NCBI GenBank assembly: GCA_030374735.1
Contig: JASCIV010000008.1
Location: forward strand, 1-64,000
Length of the DNA stretch: 64,000 nt
Reading direction: 5' to 3'
From: Gracilaria caudata
Lineage: Eukaryota; Rhodophyta; Florideophyceae; Gracilariales; Gracilariaceae
Both the position numbers and the translations under genes were made by a program. The notes under the pieces are model-generated. The model was not told the origin of the DNA and did no database searches. It worked only from the letters and a program-made list of their open reading frames with translations. The first letter of the stretch is position 1, and each line of letters begins with the position of its first letter. Shown piece after piece: positions 7,965-18,625 of this stretch.

Positions 7965-10577
7965 ATGGAATCCGTGAAAGTGCATGTGACTGGTGCGCGC
8001 AATCTCCGAAGTACTTTTCTTCGCGCCCCATCAGCAGTTGTGGAACTGCATACAATTCCGGGGTTTCCGGCGATAGCAGCTTCACAGCCAATCTCATCTG
8101 ATGCGAACCCGGTATGGGACTTCACTCATGAGTACGAAGTCAATCATTACCCACCTCACAGATTGTCCTTCGTGGTCATTGACTCTACGCGTCCGAAGGC
8201 GGTTCCTCTTGGACGCTTATCACTGGAGATAATATATCCAATGACATCTGGATGGTTTGCTTTATCAGACGATGAGAGTGACACTGCTGAATTGTTCATC
8301 ACTATTGTTTGCAAGAATGCGTGTGAACATCGTGCTTCATTATCTCGTTTAATCAAGTACAAAGCCCCAAACTTTGATATTGAGAATGGCACACAGAATG
8401 AACTTAGGAAAGTAGCTGATTCCCCAGGTTTCTTGTTTCGATCTGGTGAACTCGTTGTGAAAATAAAGGCTTCTGGCGTGCCACAGTCTTTGCGGAAACC
8501 GCATCTCAAGCTGTCCCTAAGGGACCAACTTCTTAAGGCCGATGAAACTGAGAGTTCGGCCGCAGCGTGGGAAAAGGTACAGGAGGAACAAGCTGTTCAA
8601 GAGGATGAACAGGTCATGACAGATCAAGCAGGTGAAGCTATTAACGGGACAAACGTTGATGGTCAAGGTAAGTCAGAGTTTAAGGGTCTGATGGATAAGG
8701 GCGATGAAGTCAGACACCATAGCTCAAGTGCAATCGAGAAAGAATCGAAAGTCGACAAATCAGATAAGCGTTTCGCATATTCCAGGACCTGGGACGGATT
8801 TGGTCAGTCTGAACTCTCGATGGATGTTACCGGTGAAGTTGAGAGAAGAAGGTCGCTAATTTTTGGCGTTGGAGCGATGAGACTTGGTAGAGCCCCACGG
8901 AAGCTTCTGCAGTCGGGAAGAAGACCTGGGCTCGAGAGGTTAAGGCCATTCACTCGAGCCAAACATGTCGCAGAAGCACACATGGGGGGTGTCACCGGCA
9001 TTTCTCGGTCTTTGGCTGACAATGAGTCGGAAGAAGAGGTTTTAGCACGCCAGAATTCCGAACCCGGTCCTTCATTCAGCGGAGATTCTGAATCCGGCGT
9101 CCCGATTTTCAAGAGCAAAGACGACTTATCCCAAAGTTCTACCACTGAAACTGATCAATACAGTACGGAAGGGCTCTCATCTGACTTACCCTCAAGCGTT
9201 CCCAATGATTCCAGTAAGTCTTCAGCAAATCGCAAGAACACGCAAACTTTTCCGTCACTACCTTTCTCTAATTCACGGAAAGCTCGTCGAAGTGTTGATT
9301 TTGGAGCCATGAAGTTTGCCATATTTGATGGAGAAGTCCCTGAAAACTTGAGGATTCAGTTAGTTGATAGGGACTCTAAACTTCCGGAGTTAATGAGTAT
9401 GTTTATTGACCAAACGGTCAATTTAGGGAGCGCAACAGATATGTTGTGTTCCTGCGGCGAAGGTTGTAATGGGCATATACTGCAATATCAAACAAGTGAA
9501 CGCGGTCCGAGGCATAGCAAAATTATCTTGCGCATACTCATGCGGATGCGAACATGGAAACCAAGAGCTAATACTAATAACGTAACACGCCAGTTCCTCA
9601 ACATACTTCCACGCATGGATGACATAGCACTTGACTTCAAGGAAACATTTCCTGAAGCTGAGCAACTGACGTACCTCCTCGTCGGTGGTTTGTTTACAGA
9701 TCATTATCCCACATACTTCGAAAAGAATATCCAATACTTGCAAGAAACTCTTTGTCTACCCCGAGTACAATCTGCGCCAATCCACACAGAAGGAAGCGTA
9801 CAAAGGAACACTAAGATAATCAGGGATTCAGTCTTGAAAACCTGCAGAGGGTCAAAGTCGGTTGTGTTGATAGGGCACTCGAAAGGGGGTGTGGATGCTA
9901 CAGCAGTTATGCAAATATATCCTGAAGTCATTCCCTTTCTTTATGGTATCATCACCTTTCAAGCTCCCTTCGGAGGCACGTTTCTTGTCGACTTCGTCGA
10001 ACAAAGCAGGCTCGCGGTCAGTGCAATCAAAGGAATCATAAAAGGTTTATGGAAAGGAGATCAAGAGTCCGTGCAGGATATGTGCTATTCATCCCGCCTC
10101 AGTGCTCTTGGCGTTGCTCCCAATCTTGTTGAAAACTCATCACAGGCTGTGGAAGGTGTTGACGTTTATGGGCCACTTTCGCAAACCCGTGCTGAAGAAA
10201 AAGAGCACCGAGCTTCGGCTGACATTAATATCTTTAAGCGGATACCCATCATTAGCTTTGGGAGTTTCGCTTCTTTTGATCTACTTGGCATTCGAAGTGC
10301 TGCGACGGCGGCCGGGATCGCATCTATGTCACCAGCAGCTCATGTTGTATTGGACCATACGGGCTTTCTTTGTGATGGATTGGTAACCGCGAATGACGCC
10401 AGAATACCGTTTTCGGACTTCGTCTCACTTCATGATATGATGCACACCGAACCTGCTTTATATGTTCATGGTACGAATTACCCTCCAGGACAGCTTACGG
10501 CCAGCGCTTTGGTTCTATTGTTTGAGATGGCACGGAGACGGAAGGGGCAAAGCACGTTCAACGATTCTCCAGAATAG
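7965..10577 (+). CDS. C2-domain alpha/beta-hydrolase, lipase-like
   Basis: An intact 870-residue frame. Residues 1 to about 130 look like a C2 domain, a beta-sandwich that commonly binds membrane lipids. A Ser/Lys-rich region of about 300 residues with no clear fold follows. The C-terminal half is an alpha/beta hydrolase: GHSKGG at 637-642 gives the nucleophile Ser639. Asp804 (CDGLV) and His823 or His827 (LHDMMH) fit the rest of a Ser-Asp-His triad. The GHSKGG form of the elbow is seen in plant and fungal lipase-like proteins. The likely role is hydrolysis of a lipid ester at a membrane; the substrate is not known. It converges on CCT8 with only 158 bp between the stop codons. Confidence 0.7.
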   Translation: MESVKVHVTGARNLRSTFLRAPSAVVELHTIPGFPAIAASQPISSDANPVWDFTHEYEVNHYPPHRLSFVVIDSTRPKAVPLGRLSLEIIYPMTSGWFALSDDESDTAELFITIVCKNACEHRASLSRLIKYKAPNFDIENGTQNELRKVADSPGFLFRSGELVVKIKASGVPQSLRKPHLKLSLRDQLLKADETESSAAAWEKVQEEQAVQEDEQVMTDQAGEAINGTNVDGQGKSEFKGLMDKGDEVRHHSSSAIEKESKVDKSDKRFAYSRTWDGFGQSELSMDVTGEVERRRSLIFGVGAMRLGRAPRKLLQSGRRPGLERLRPFTRAKHVAEAHMGGVTGISRSLADNESEEEVLARQNSEPGPSFSGDSESGVPIFKSKDDLSQSSTTETDQYSTEGLSSDLPSSVPNDSSKSSANRKNTQTFPSLPFSNSRKARRSVDFGAMKFAIFDGEVPENLRIQLVDRDSKLPELMSMFIDQTVNLGSATDMLCSCGEGCNGHILQYQTSERGPRHSKIILRILMRMRTWKPRANTNNVTRQFLNILPRMDDIALDFKETFPEAEQLTYLLVGGLFTDHYPTYFEKNIQYLQETLCLPRVQSAPIHTEGSVQRNTKIIRDSVLKTCRGSKSVVLIGHSKGGVDATAVMQIYPEVIPFLYGIITFQAPFGGTFLVDFVEQSRLAVSAIKGIIKGLWKGDQESVQDMCYSSRLSALGVAPNLVENSSQAVEGVDVYGPLSQTRAEEKEHRASADINIFKRIPIISFGSFASFDLLGIRSAATAAGIASMSPAAHVVLDHTGFLCDGLVTANDARIPFSDFVSLHDMMHTEPALYVHGTNYPPGQLTASALVLLFEMARRRKGQSTFNDSPE

Positions 10578-10735
10578 AACCCGAGAAGCAAACCGCATGA
10601 ACTATACTTCCATAAAGACGATGTAGATAGGCCAAAGTTTCAAGCTGCAGCAAGATACCCCAGTGTGGAAGAGTTCCGAAGGTAACTTTACTACAAGCTA
10701 TACGCGTAAGATCGTTCTTCGGCACGGTTCATGTC

Positions 10736-12473
10736 TTACGGTGCCTGGTCCATAGCATCGGCAGCTTGCATGTCACGTGGCTTCGGTCCGCCCGCTCTCT
10801 TCGCCATGATTATTTGATCTACTCTGAGGATGTTACACACGGCATCTGTGGCTAGCTTAATAGCCCAATGCTTGGTAATCAACAGGTCGAATATTTGACT
10901 TTTCATGGAGTCTGCAACAACTCCTTCTTCAATATCCAGACCAGCTGTAGCTTTCCCAGCTGCATGAGCCGCAACTAAGCTACTAATTATGTTCGTAGCG
11001 TCAAAACCCGAAGTCTCAGCAAGAACTCTAGGAATGACCTCCAATGCCTCGGCATACTTCTTTATCGCATATTGATCCAATCCTGGTCTTGCTTCAGCGA
11101 ATTCGATGAGCTTCCTTGAGAGTTCGATTTCACATGCACCAGCTCCAGCTACGAATCGTGGATCTCTTGTCATGCCCTTGAACACATTGACAGCATCGTC
11201 TATGGATCTGTCAATATCATCGAGAAGGTTTTGCGTTGACGCTCGCACAAGAATTGTTGCAATTCTCGACCCTTCCTTTTCTTGTTTGAAAACAGTGCAC
11301 TTTGTTGATCCAATCTCCTGCACTTCGACGTGGTCTACGCGTCCTTGCTCATCAGTTGTGGGTATAATCATCTTTGCCAAAGCTATAGCCCCTGTAGTTC
11401 TCGCAATACGGCGAAGGTCAAACTTGGACTGACAGCGAATAACCATAATCTTGTACTTCTCCAAAAAGTGCATGGCCACTTCACCGAATTTTGGCGCCGC
11501 AATAACCGTTACTCCTGCTTCGGATATAGATTTGATTTTCGATTCCAACATCACCTCTTCAGACTTGTTGTAGTTCGTGAATTCCTTCGCAGATTTGAGT
11601 AGAACTGTCCCTTTAGTCTCAGATTGAGCAGCTTCGAAATCACATGTGTAAATGGCAACTCTGGCATTTTTAACCTTGGTAATGGTTCCTTCGGCATCTC
11701 TTAGAAGCACCGCACCATTTACAACCGCTGAATCAGACACCGAACCTCCCAAGACCTTGGCAACTCTCACGTTCTCCACGCTGAACATGTTAATGTTTGC
11801 TGGAAGCACCGAGATACAGGCTTTCGTGACCAAGCGCGCCAAAATTGACTCGAGCCCGTAATGCTTTGATGCAAGAGAAGGTGCCATGGCTGTTGAAACG
11901 GCCTCAAGGTCTTTGATGTTCGGAACTTTGTGCACACTCAGATTCTCCAGGATTGCCAGCGCCTCTTCACTCGCTCGCTCGTAACCTGACGATGACGATG
12001 GTGGAACATTGTCTGTCAGCATTTCAGTCCCAGTTATCCCGATCCTGTGTGCACGAAATATTAAACGACTTACCTTGAACAATTTCGGCGGTCGGCAGCC
12101 CCATACGCAACAGTTTTTCGGCCTGATCCAACAGCTCACCGGCAAAGGCTACAACCAATCCCGTGCCATCTCCAACTTCTCTGTCTTGGGCCTCGCTGGC
12201 CATGACAATCAGCTTCGCAGCGGGATGAATCACTTCCAGTTCTCGCACAATCGTTGCTGCATCTGACGTTACGAAGAGCTTTCCCAAATGGTTCACGATC
12301 ATCTTATTCATTCCACTCGGACCAAGAGACGTTCGAACTATCGCACTGAGCTGTCTGCAAGCATCGATGTTTCTTGCAACGGCTTCATCGAGCCCAGTGA
12401 TATGCTTACTTCCCTCCTTCAAAAGGGGTGATAATCCCTGATTCGGAAGAAAACTCCCTGAGTTCGGTCCCAT
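10736..12473 (-). CDS. CCT8: T-complex protein 1 subunit theta (CCT8)
   Basis: Two exons, 12473-12074 and 12012-10736, encode 558 residues. The 61-bp intron (12013-12073) begins gtaagt and ends acag. Splicing gives PTAEIVQ-DNVPP. An earlier acceptor at 12045 would break the frame. The protein is a group II chaperonin subunit: GPSGMNKM at 51-58 and GDGTG at 101-105 form the ATP site. The C-terminus has LRVDQIIMAK followed by AGGPKPR, which is specific to the theta subunit. CCT is a cytosolic ring of eight subunits that folds actin, tubulin and WD40 proteins. Length matches the family (about 545-550). GDGTG replaces the common GDGTN. Confidence 0.96.
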
Positions 12474-12841
12474 GGCAAAATTTTGGGATGTGGAAGTGGC
12501 CCTTCGATCTAAGTCTTGCGCTGAACTTCTTCAACTACGTCGAAGAATTCTTGGTATGATGAGGAAAGGCAACTACTCTGGGTACGAAGTCGTCGTCGCT
12601 ATTTACTTAGGATTGGTTGGGGATCTAGGACCAACATAAACAGTCCGCTTTCAAAAATAGTGTTATAAATTAAAATTTCCACAGCTGCAAAAGTAAATGG
12701 ATCAACCAATGTCATCCTTTGGATGACATCGCGAAGCTCTTTTCGTTTCACTGCGCGCGACCAAGTTTCCACTTCTCCAGGACAATGGCAAAACGGAAGG
12801 CTTGCCTTCAACACTCAAGTCTCTCTCTCCCTCTCATTGTT

Positions 12842-13499
12842 TGTACGCTAGCCAATTACGGCGTAGTATAGAGCGCTTCAGGTCAAAGAAACGCTCTCTC
12901 ACGAGGAAGGCCAATACCTTTTCAGGCCATTTTCTAATAATGTTACTAATAACAGCCAGACTTTGACGATCGCGCAGAGCAGGCAAAGGCGCCTAAAGGT
13001 TCTCCTTGGGCATCTCAGAATGTAATGCTCCACCGTATTCAGTACTCTAGGCCGTCAAGTGCAAACAAGCCTTCTGTGTTGCAAACGCATACCTAGAGCA
13101 CTGTGTCCATGTAACTTCTGCTTCCCTTAAACAAACGGCATGCGCAAACGCTGAAGGCAAAGATCTTAGCAAGAGTTTCCTTCCTCCACGATCTTTAAAC
13201 CTCCTCGAAACATCAGCATAATCAATGGGAACGGCAACTTGAGATTCCACCGGCAACTCTAACCCCTGTCCTACTAGTGCGTCAACCATTTCATTCCGCT
13301 CCAATCCGCAATGCGCTGGTACCCACAACATGTCAGCTGGGCACACTTGAGTAACCTGGAACAATAATTTGGACACCTCTTGTACGGAATATGACTGGTT
13401 TCGCACGGTTGACATCAGACTTTCCAGTAGACTCTGCGAATCTAACAACAAACGTATCCTTGCTCGCCATCCATTTTGAATCCTCTCCCATATCGACAC
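12842..13499 (-). mobile_element. LINE (non-LTR retrotransposon) 3' remnant with RNase H
   Basis: On the minus strand, 13499-13047 encodes a 150-residue remnant with the RNase H signatures LLLDSQSLLESL and LWVPAHCGLERNEMVDALV. Downstream, in another frame, VEHYILRCPRRTFRR resembles the cysteine-containing C-terminus of LINE ORF2, and the frame ends near 12902. The 3' UTR then carries an imperfect hairpin (agagcg at 12870-12875 with cgctct at 12892-12897), shared with copies at 14068 and 23411. The reverse transcriptase is missing and the reading frame is broken, so this is a 5'-truncated, inactive copy. Confidence 0.75.
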
Positions 13500-14019
13500 T
13501 CAAGTCACTTTTGTTCGTTCGTTTAACCCTCCACGAAAAGCCCTCTTTGAAATTGGCGGAGTTCTTCTCGAAACTTCGTGGGCTCAATCCTGGTCTGGAA
13601 TACCGCTTAATCATGCTGCGTCTGGAGGGTACTGTCTGGAGCGCGCTGTCCTATAGCACAGCACAGCAGCAGTGAAAAGATGGGCGCGTAGGAGCTGGCG
13701 TCTCGTACGACCTGGCAGAGCCGGTCCTCTCCTTCGCTTAAAGCTTTTTCATCATCATCTTGGCTTCGAAAAGCAATGAGCACGCCGAATTTATTGCTTT
13801 TCAAAACACGTCAAATACTGCGGTAGCGATATCGCTTTGTGCTGCTGCTGAGTGGGATAGTGCGAAGTGGGTTGTTCATGTCCCCTTGGATTTGACCAGA
13901 CCATGGAGCAAAGATCAGGAAGTATAACTGTATTCAGACAATGTGTTAAAAGTGCCCGAAAAGGACACATCCATGGCGACAAATTGTCCCACCTCTTCGT
14001 GACCCTCAAGGTCACCTTG

Positions 14020-14125
14020 TTCCTGACATTAGAATGAGGCCTGAAAACGTGCTGGCCTTTTTAGTGAGAGCGTTTCTTTCTGCTGAAAGAAACGCTCGTA
14101 GAGCGTTAATTAAGCTAGGTATGCC
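14020..14125 (+). mobile_element. LINE 3'-end fragment with a perfect hairpin
   Basis: Similar to the 3' end of the LINE at 12842, but on the opposite strand. It has a perfect 13-bp inverted repeat, gagcgtttctttc at 14068-14080 and its complement at 14085-14097, with loop tgct. It then runs into a taattaagctagg tail like that of the other copies. Only the 3' terminus is preserved. Confidence 0.65.
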
Positions 14126-14470
14126 TGTAAATGTGAGTATCTAGATTTGAAGGATGACAGTCAATCTTGAGAATCAGAAGACGTCTTTCGCTGATTGGGA
14201 TTGATACCGAACAAAGAAGACACACAGCTCTTGGTTTAACTAACATACAATTCACAACTTCTTTTACACATATTTGGGCAACCACCGCGCAAAAGGTGCA
14301 GCGAGGCAATACGCATGTTGTCTTCACATCGACTTCAATATCTTTGCTTCCAACATCAAGCGGAAAATAGGTTTTGACTCCGTTCTGGAGATTTCTCGAC
14401 AAACCCGACAGGCGATTTCTAGTAAAACTAAACTCCACAGAAAGCACGGAACTTAAAACACCTATTTTGT

Positions 14471-17400
14471 TCAGCCCATATTCTTATTGGAGCCGTTGGA
14501 GATGGGTTCTGCGATTTGAGAATTGCGTTCCCGGTCTACCATCTTACCACGCTTTCGTCTTGACCCGTTGGACGTTTGAAGCCTGCTGGATGGGTACTGA
14601 ATCCCTGCTTCTTCTACAAAATTTGAGCGAACTTGCTGGAAAAACCTATGGAACGACTCGGTGTCCGTCTTCCCTCTATCTGCTTTGGAACGTCTGAAGG
14701 CAACTGTGCGAAGGCTGTCTTCAGATTCAATAACCTCTATCCCGGCATGGAGAGTCCACCCACCCATGGATTTCTCACACTTAATTTTCTTTCGAGTGTC
14801 CTTGTTCACTCTCACGTCAGCACCCATGTCTCGTAGCACTATGGCTAGTATGCGTATAATAGCATCGGTTGGCAACGGGGACCGGAATTGCGCATGATGT
14901 TCTCCCAGTCGATGGTTCTTCGCCTTCATGTTGTGAAGAACACCTAGGAGTTTGTTGGCCATACCGTTCCGGCGGTCGGAAGTGTAGTACTCAACGTCGT
15001 GCATTCCCATTGAGTTTGCCATATTACCCTTTCGTTTTCTATGGTCAAGACTTGATCTACCGCCGCTGGCGGACATCTCATGAGAGCTGTCATCCACTGG
15101 GCCGTTGAATCGATCCATTCCAGCATTCGTACGTAAACTTTCATCGCCTACAACTGAACTTTGGTTCGCATATTCATTGTTGCCTCGCCCTCTTCTGGAA
15201 ACGTTTGTAGTCGATTCCTTGAACCTACTAGGTACGTATTCAGGTGGAAGAGAAGAGTTGCTCGAAATACCTCGAACTGGTCCGGTTCCACCCCTTCCAC
15301 TGTTCGGGTTATTCCAGTTGGAAGGGGCACTGCTCCCTCCATACCTCCAGTTGTATTGGTCTCCATGTCGTGGGGCATGGGCGGCAGAAGCCGAACTTGA
15401 AGAACCAGGAACATTTCCTGCCCCGTACGGAGGCGCGTAAGAAGCATTATCTTCAGCGTTGCTCATAATGCGGAGGAGGTCGTCGGCAAGATTGGATTCT
15501 TCTCGCCCACCATGGTGCTCTCTCATCACATTATGTAAATCTCTCAAATCGTAGCCTAGGTTTGAATCTTCGGTTTCCAGGTTCTCCGCCCCCCCAGAAG
15601 TGTAATAGTCAGTGCGGCGAATCCATTGGTTCAACAAATCTGACATCTCACGGCGGCGCATGATGTCGCTGCCGCGCGGTCCGCTTGCCTCTACCACTAC
15701 CGGACTCCATGACATTGGCTCTTCTTCGCTGGATATGTCGGTAGCAGCCAGACGAATATTGCCAATACGATTATCTCCCACATTCGTATGCCCTTCATCT
15801 CGTCCTTCTCCTTCTTCCTCCCCGTGAAGTCGACGGCCGTCTCCGCTTGGAGGCAACGCTTCACTCAATGCTAGCTGCTCGAACATGTTCAGAAAACCAC
15901 TAAACAGGTTTGCTCGATCTTCTAAGTTCGTTATTTGTTTCAGCTCTTCTACCGTCAGCAACATATCTTTCCGAAGCTCTAAGGCCAGTTCCCTGGAAAC
16001 AGGTTCTGATGACCCTCTCCACTTCGTGAGCATTCCCCAATGATGTCGAAGCAATAGCTCAGCCTGCAGATATTTTGCACTCAAAGAGGGAGTGTTGGAA
16101 TCCTCCCTTGCAGAATGATATCCATTAGGTGCAGAACGTCCAGCAGAGTACCATGCAGCGCTTCCTCCCCCTAAACCGCCCCGAAGCAAATCAGGACTGC
16201 TGGGTACTCCTTCATTCGGTGCACCTGGCCTAATGTTCCCCATGCCTGGAGAAACCGAGCGAAATCGGTCGTATGAAGACGGACCACTCATGGTAGATGG
16301 AGAATATACCATTGAGGGAGATGAAGGAACGTCCGGGGTTCGAGCCGCTCGAGGTGGTCTTGGGTCATTCAAACTGCCGTGGTTTCCGGGTTCCCGTCCG
16401 TATCGGTTGCGAGGTCGCGGGAGTGCCGACAAGGAAGAGCTTCCGTTCTCAAGTGGATTGGCAAATGTGGGAATGGGACTTCTTCTGGTCGTTCCTACAA
16501 GCTCCGATCTTTGACGAGCTGCAACGTGTTGAGGCAAGGATGGTAGGTGATGGCGGTCGCTGTTCTTCCCGTACAATGCTTGACGCGGGTCAGAAGGCAT
16601 CTCCAGGGGAAGTGCCGGCTTCTCTTCATAGTCTTCAACGCTGTCCTCTTCACTTGTGGTCCCTTCATCCATGCCACGAGGTGCCATTTCTGCGTTCGGA
16701 AAGCTGGCAGCGGGTGTTCTGTTCAGTAAGTAGGAGCCAGCCATGGGTTGCTGTAGTGAGGATGTAGTGCCGTCGTTAGGCACAATCGGCGTAAGCGAGC
16801 CGGAGGCCGGAGATCTCCGGCTGGGGGATTGTGAATGATAGGTCTTGCCGCCCCCTAGATTAGGTGACTTGGGCATGTTTTCTGGAGCATACATGGCAGC
16901 GGCAGCTGCAGCGGCCTTGAATGCGGCAGTAGTGGAGGCTGGGGTTTGTCTTCTAGCGGGCGTAACGGGTCGATCTTGTACCCTTGTGAAGACTTCTTGT
17001 GTTGGCGGAGTTGGAGCTCGCGCTTGCTCATGTAAAGATGACAACGGCGAGGGAGAAGGAGGGCCGTAAGCCGCTTCATCTCTATATCTGGCCGAACCAG
17101 ATGGCGGTCGACTCTGGGAGTAGATGTTCCGAGGATTACGGGCGTCGACCAAATGCATTGGAGAGCCTTGGGCCCTCCTCCTTTCAGTTGAGGTCAGCGG
17201 CTCCGTGCGTGAATGATTACCTGTGACTTGATTGTCGGAGCCCAAGGATTTGGTAGCTGGCGCAGTACTACTCGTGGAAGGTGCTCCAGACGAGTCTGTG
17301 CCCGCTGCGCTCGTGAGCGGTGATGTGGACCGTGACGTCGAGTTATCCCTCTTGGACCTTCTGAAGAATGGGGTTTTCTTCAGAAGACGAGCGTCATCAC

Positions 17401-18625
17401 CGTCGTAATCAACCAAAAACCAGGGATGACGTTTCACGTCTGGAAGATCAAATCGCTTATTGGGGTCTCGAATGAGAAGATTTTCAAGCAGGTCACGGGC
17501 ATTTCGAGAAATATGCGACGGATACTTGACCTTGCAAGCGAGAATGAGGTCATAAAGCTTTTCGGTGTCTTGCTCGAGGAAGGGAAGACGCCCGCAAAGG
17601 AGCGCATACAAGATTATACCACATGACCAAGCGTCAACTTTGGAGCCAGTGTAGCCCTCCTGCGCAATGTCAATGATTTCTGGGGCGCAATAGTCAGGAG
17701 TTCCGCACTGAGTGTGCAGCAAGCCAGTGTGCACATCCATGCCCTTCATGGAGGAGAAACCAAAGTCCGTAATCTTGATATTGCCACTCTCGTCAACGAG
17801 AAGGTTCTCCGGTTTGAGGTCACGATGAACAATACCCTTCTTATGGCAAAAGTGGACTCCATCTACAAGCTGTTGAAAGTAATGGCGAGCGGTGTTTTCG
17901 TCGAGACGGCCCTTGGCGATGCGGTCGAAGAGTTCGCCGCCGTTGACAAGCTCCATAACAATATATAATCTCTTGTCGGAGGTCAAAACTTCAAACATTC
18001 TGACAATGTGACGATGCTTGAGGCTGCGCATGATATAGATTTCGCGGCGCACTTGATGAGCGAGCTCGTGGGCTCGAATTTCGCTCTTTTCCATGATCTT
18101 GATGGCGACACGCATGCCTGTAGGTTTATGCACGGCCAATTTAACCCTGAGTGACATATTGGAAGGAGAGCGCGAGAAACACGAGGTTAGCACGAATAAA
18201 GGGAATGAGCAGAAGATACAGCTGACGCGTTGGCAAAAACGAGCGTTCATGGACACCAGTACTTACTTTCCAAAAGCTCCTTCGCCGATAATACCGTAGA
18301 CGGTATAACTTCCGACATAGGTATTCGGAAGGGAACCTTCAGGAGGTCCATACAGACAGCCCGGGATGGGGTGCAACTTCAAGTTTTTCAAGATATCGTC
18401 ATTCGGTTTGGTTTTTGTACTAGTGTAAGACTCTGGGCCTGATTGGAGAGGAGCGTCGGGAGCGGCATTCGGATCGTTGTTAGAAATAGGATTGGAAGGC
18501 GAGGCGGGCGAAGATAGAGCTGGAACGATAGAGGAAGGCGGACCGCTCTGTGTAGGATACGGCGGCATAGCAGGTGGAAGCTCGGGCGGCATGGTAGCAA
18601 GAGGAGCGCGGTGTGCGGAATGCAT
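14471..18625 (-). CDS. SnRK/AMPK-like serine/threonine kinase with KA1-like tail
   Basis: Two exons, 18625-18267 and 18146-14471, encode 1,344 residues. The 120-bp intron (18147-18266) starts gtaagt and splits the invariant Gly loop: IGEGAFGK ends exon 1 and VKLAVHKPTG begins exon 2. Other kinase marks are VAIK (K136), HRDLKPEN (D229), DFG (D247), and an activation loop with LLHTQCGTPDYCAPE (T265/T269). The kinase domain covers about 106-365. About 830 residues of Ser/Pro/Gly-rich, probably disordered sequence follow. The C-terminal 140 residues (about 1205-1305) resemble a KA1 domain, which binds acidic membranes or restrains the kinase. This layout fits the AMPK-related group (BRSK, MARK, SIK, SnRK). 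Upstream LKB1-like activation at the T-loop is expected. The substrate is unknown. Confidence 0.87.

Larger units (their letters stand above)
12474..14470. other. Intergenic region occupied by LINE fragments
   Basis: Between the 5' end of CCT8 and the 3' end of the kinase gene there is no host gene I can support. The region contains the minus-strand LINE remnant at 12842-13499 and a plus-strand LINE 3' end at about 14020-14125. The stretch between them has only short incoherent frames. Confidence 0.5.

Noticed and set aside
12045..12046. Splice acceptor AG at 12045-12046 for CCT8
   Set aside because: Joining there breaks the frame; the AG ending at 12013 restores the conserved CCT8 sequence.
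13391..13675. 94-codon plus-strand frame opposite the LINE RNase H
   Set aside because: Antisense to a recognisable RNase H remnant; no independent support.
16330..16350. ggggttcgagcc, a B-box-like word
   Set aside because: It is inside the coding sequence of the kinase with no matching A box or acceptor stem.
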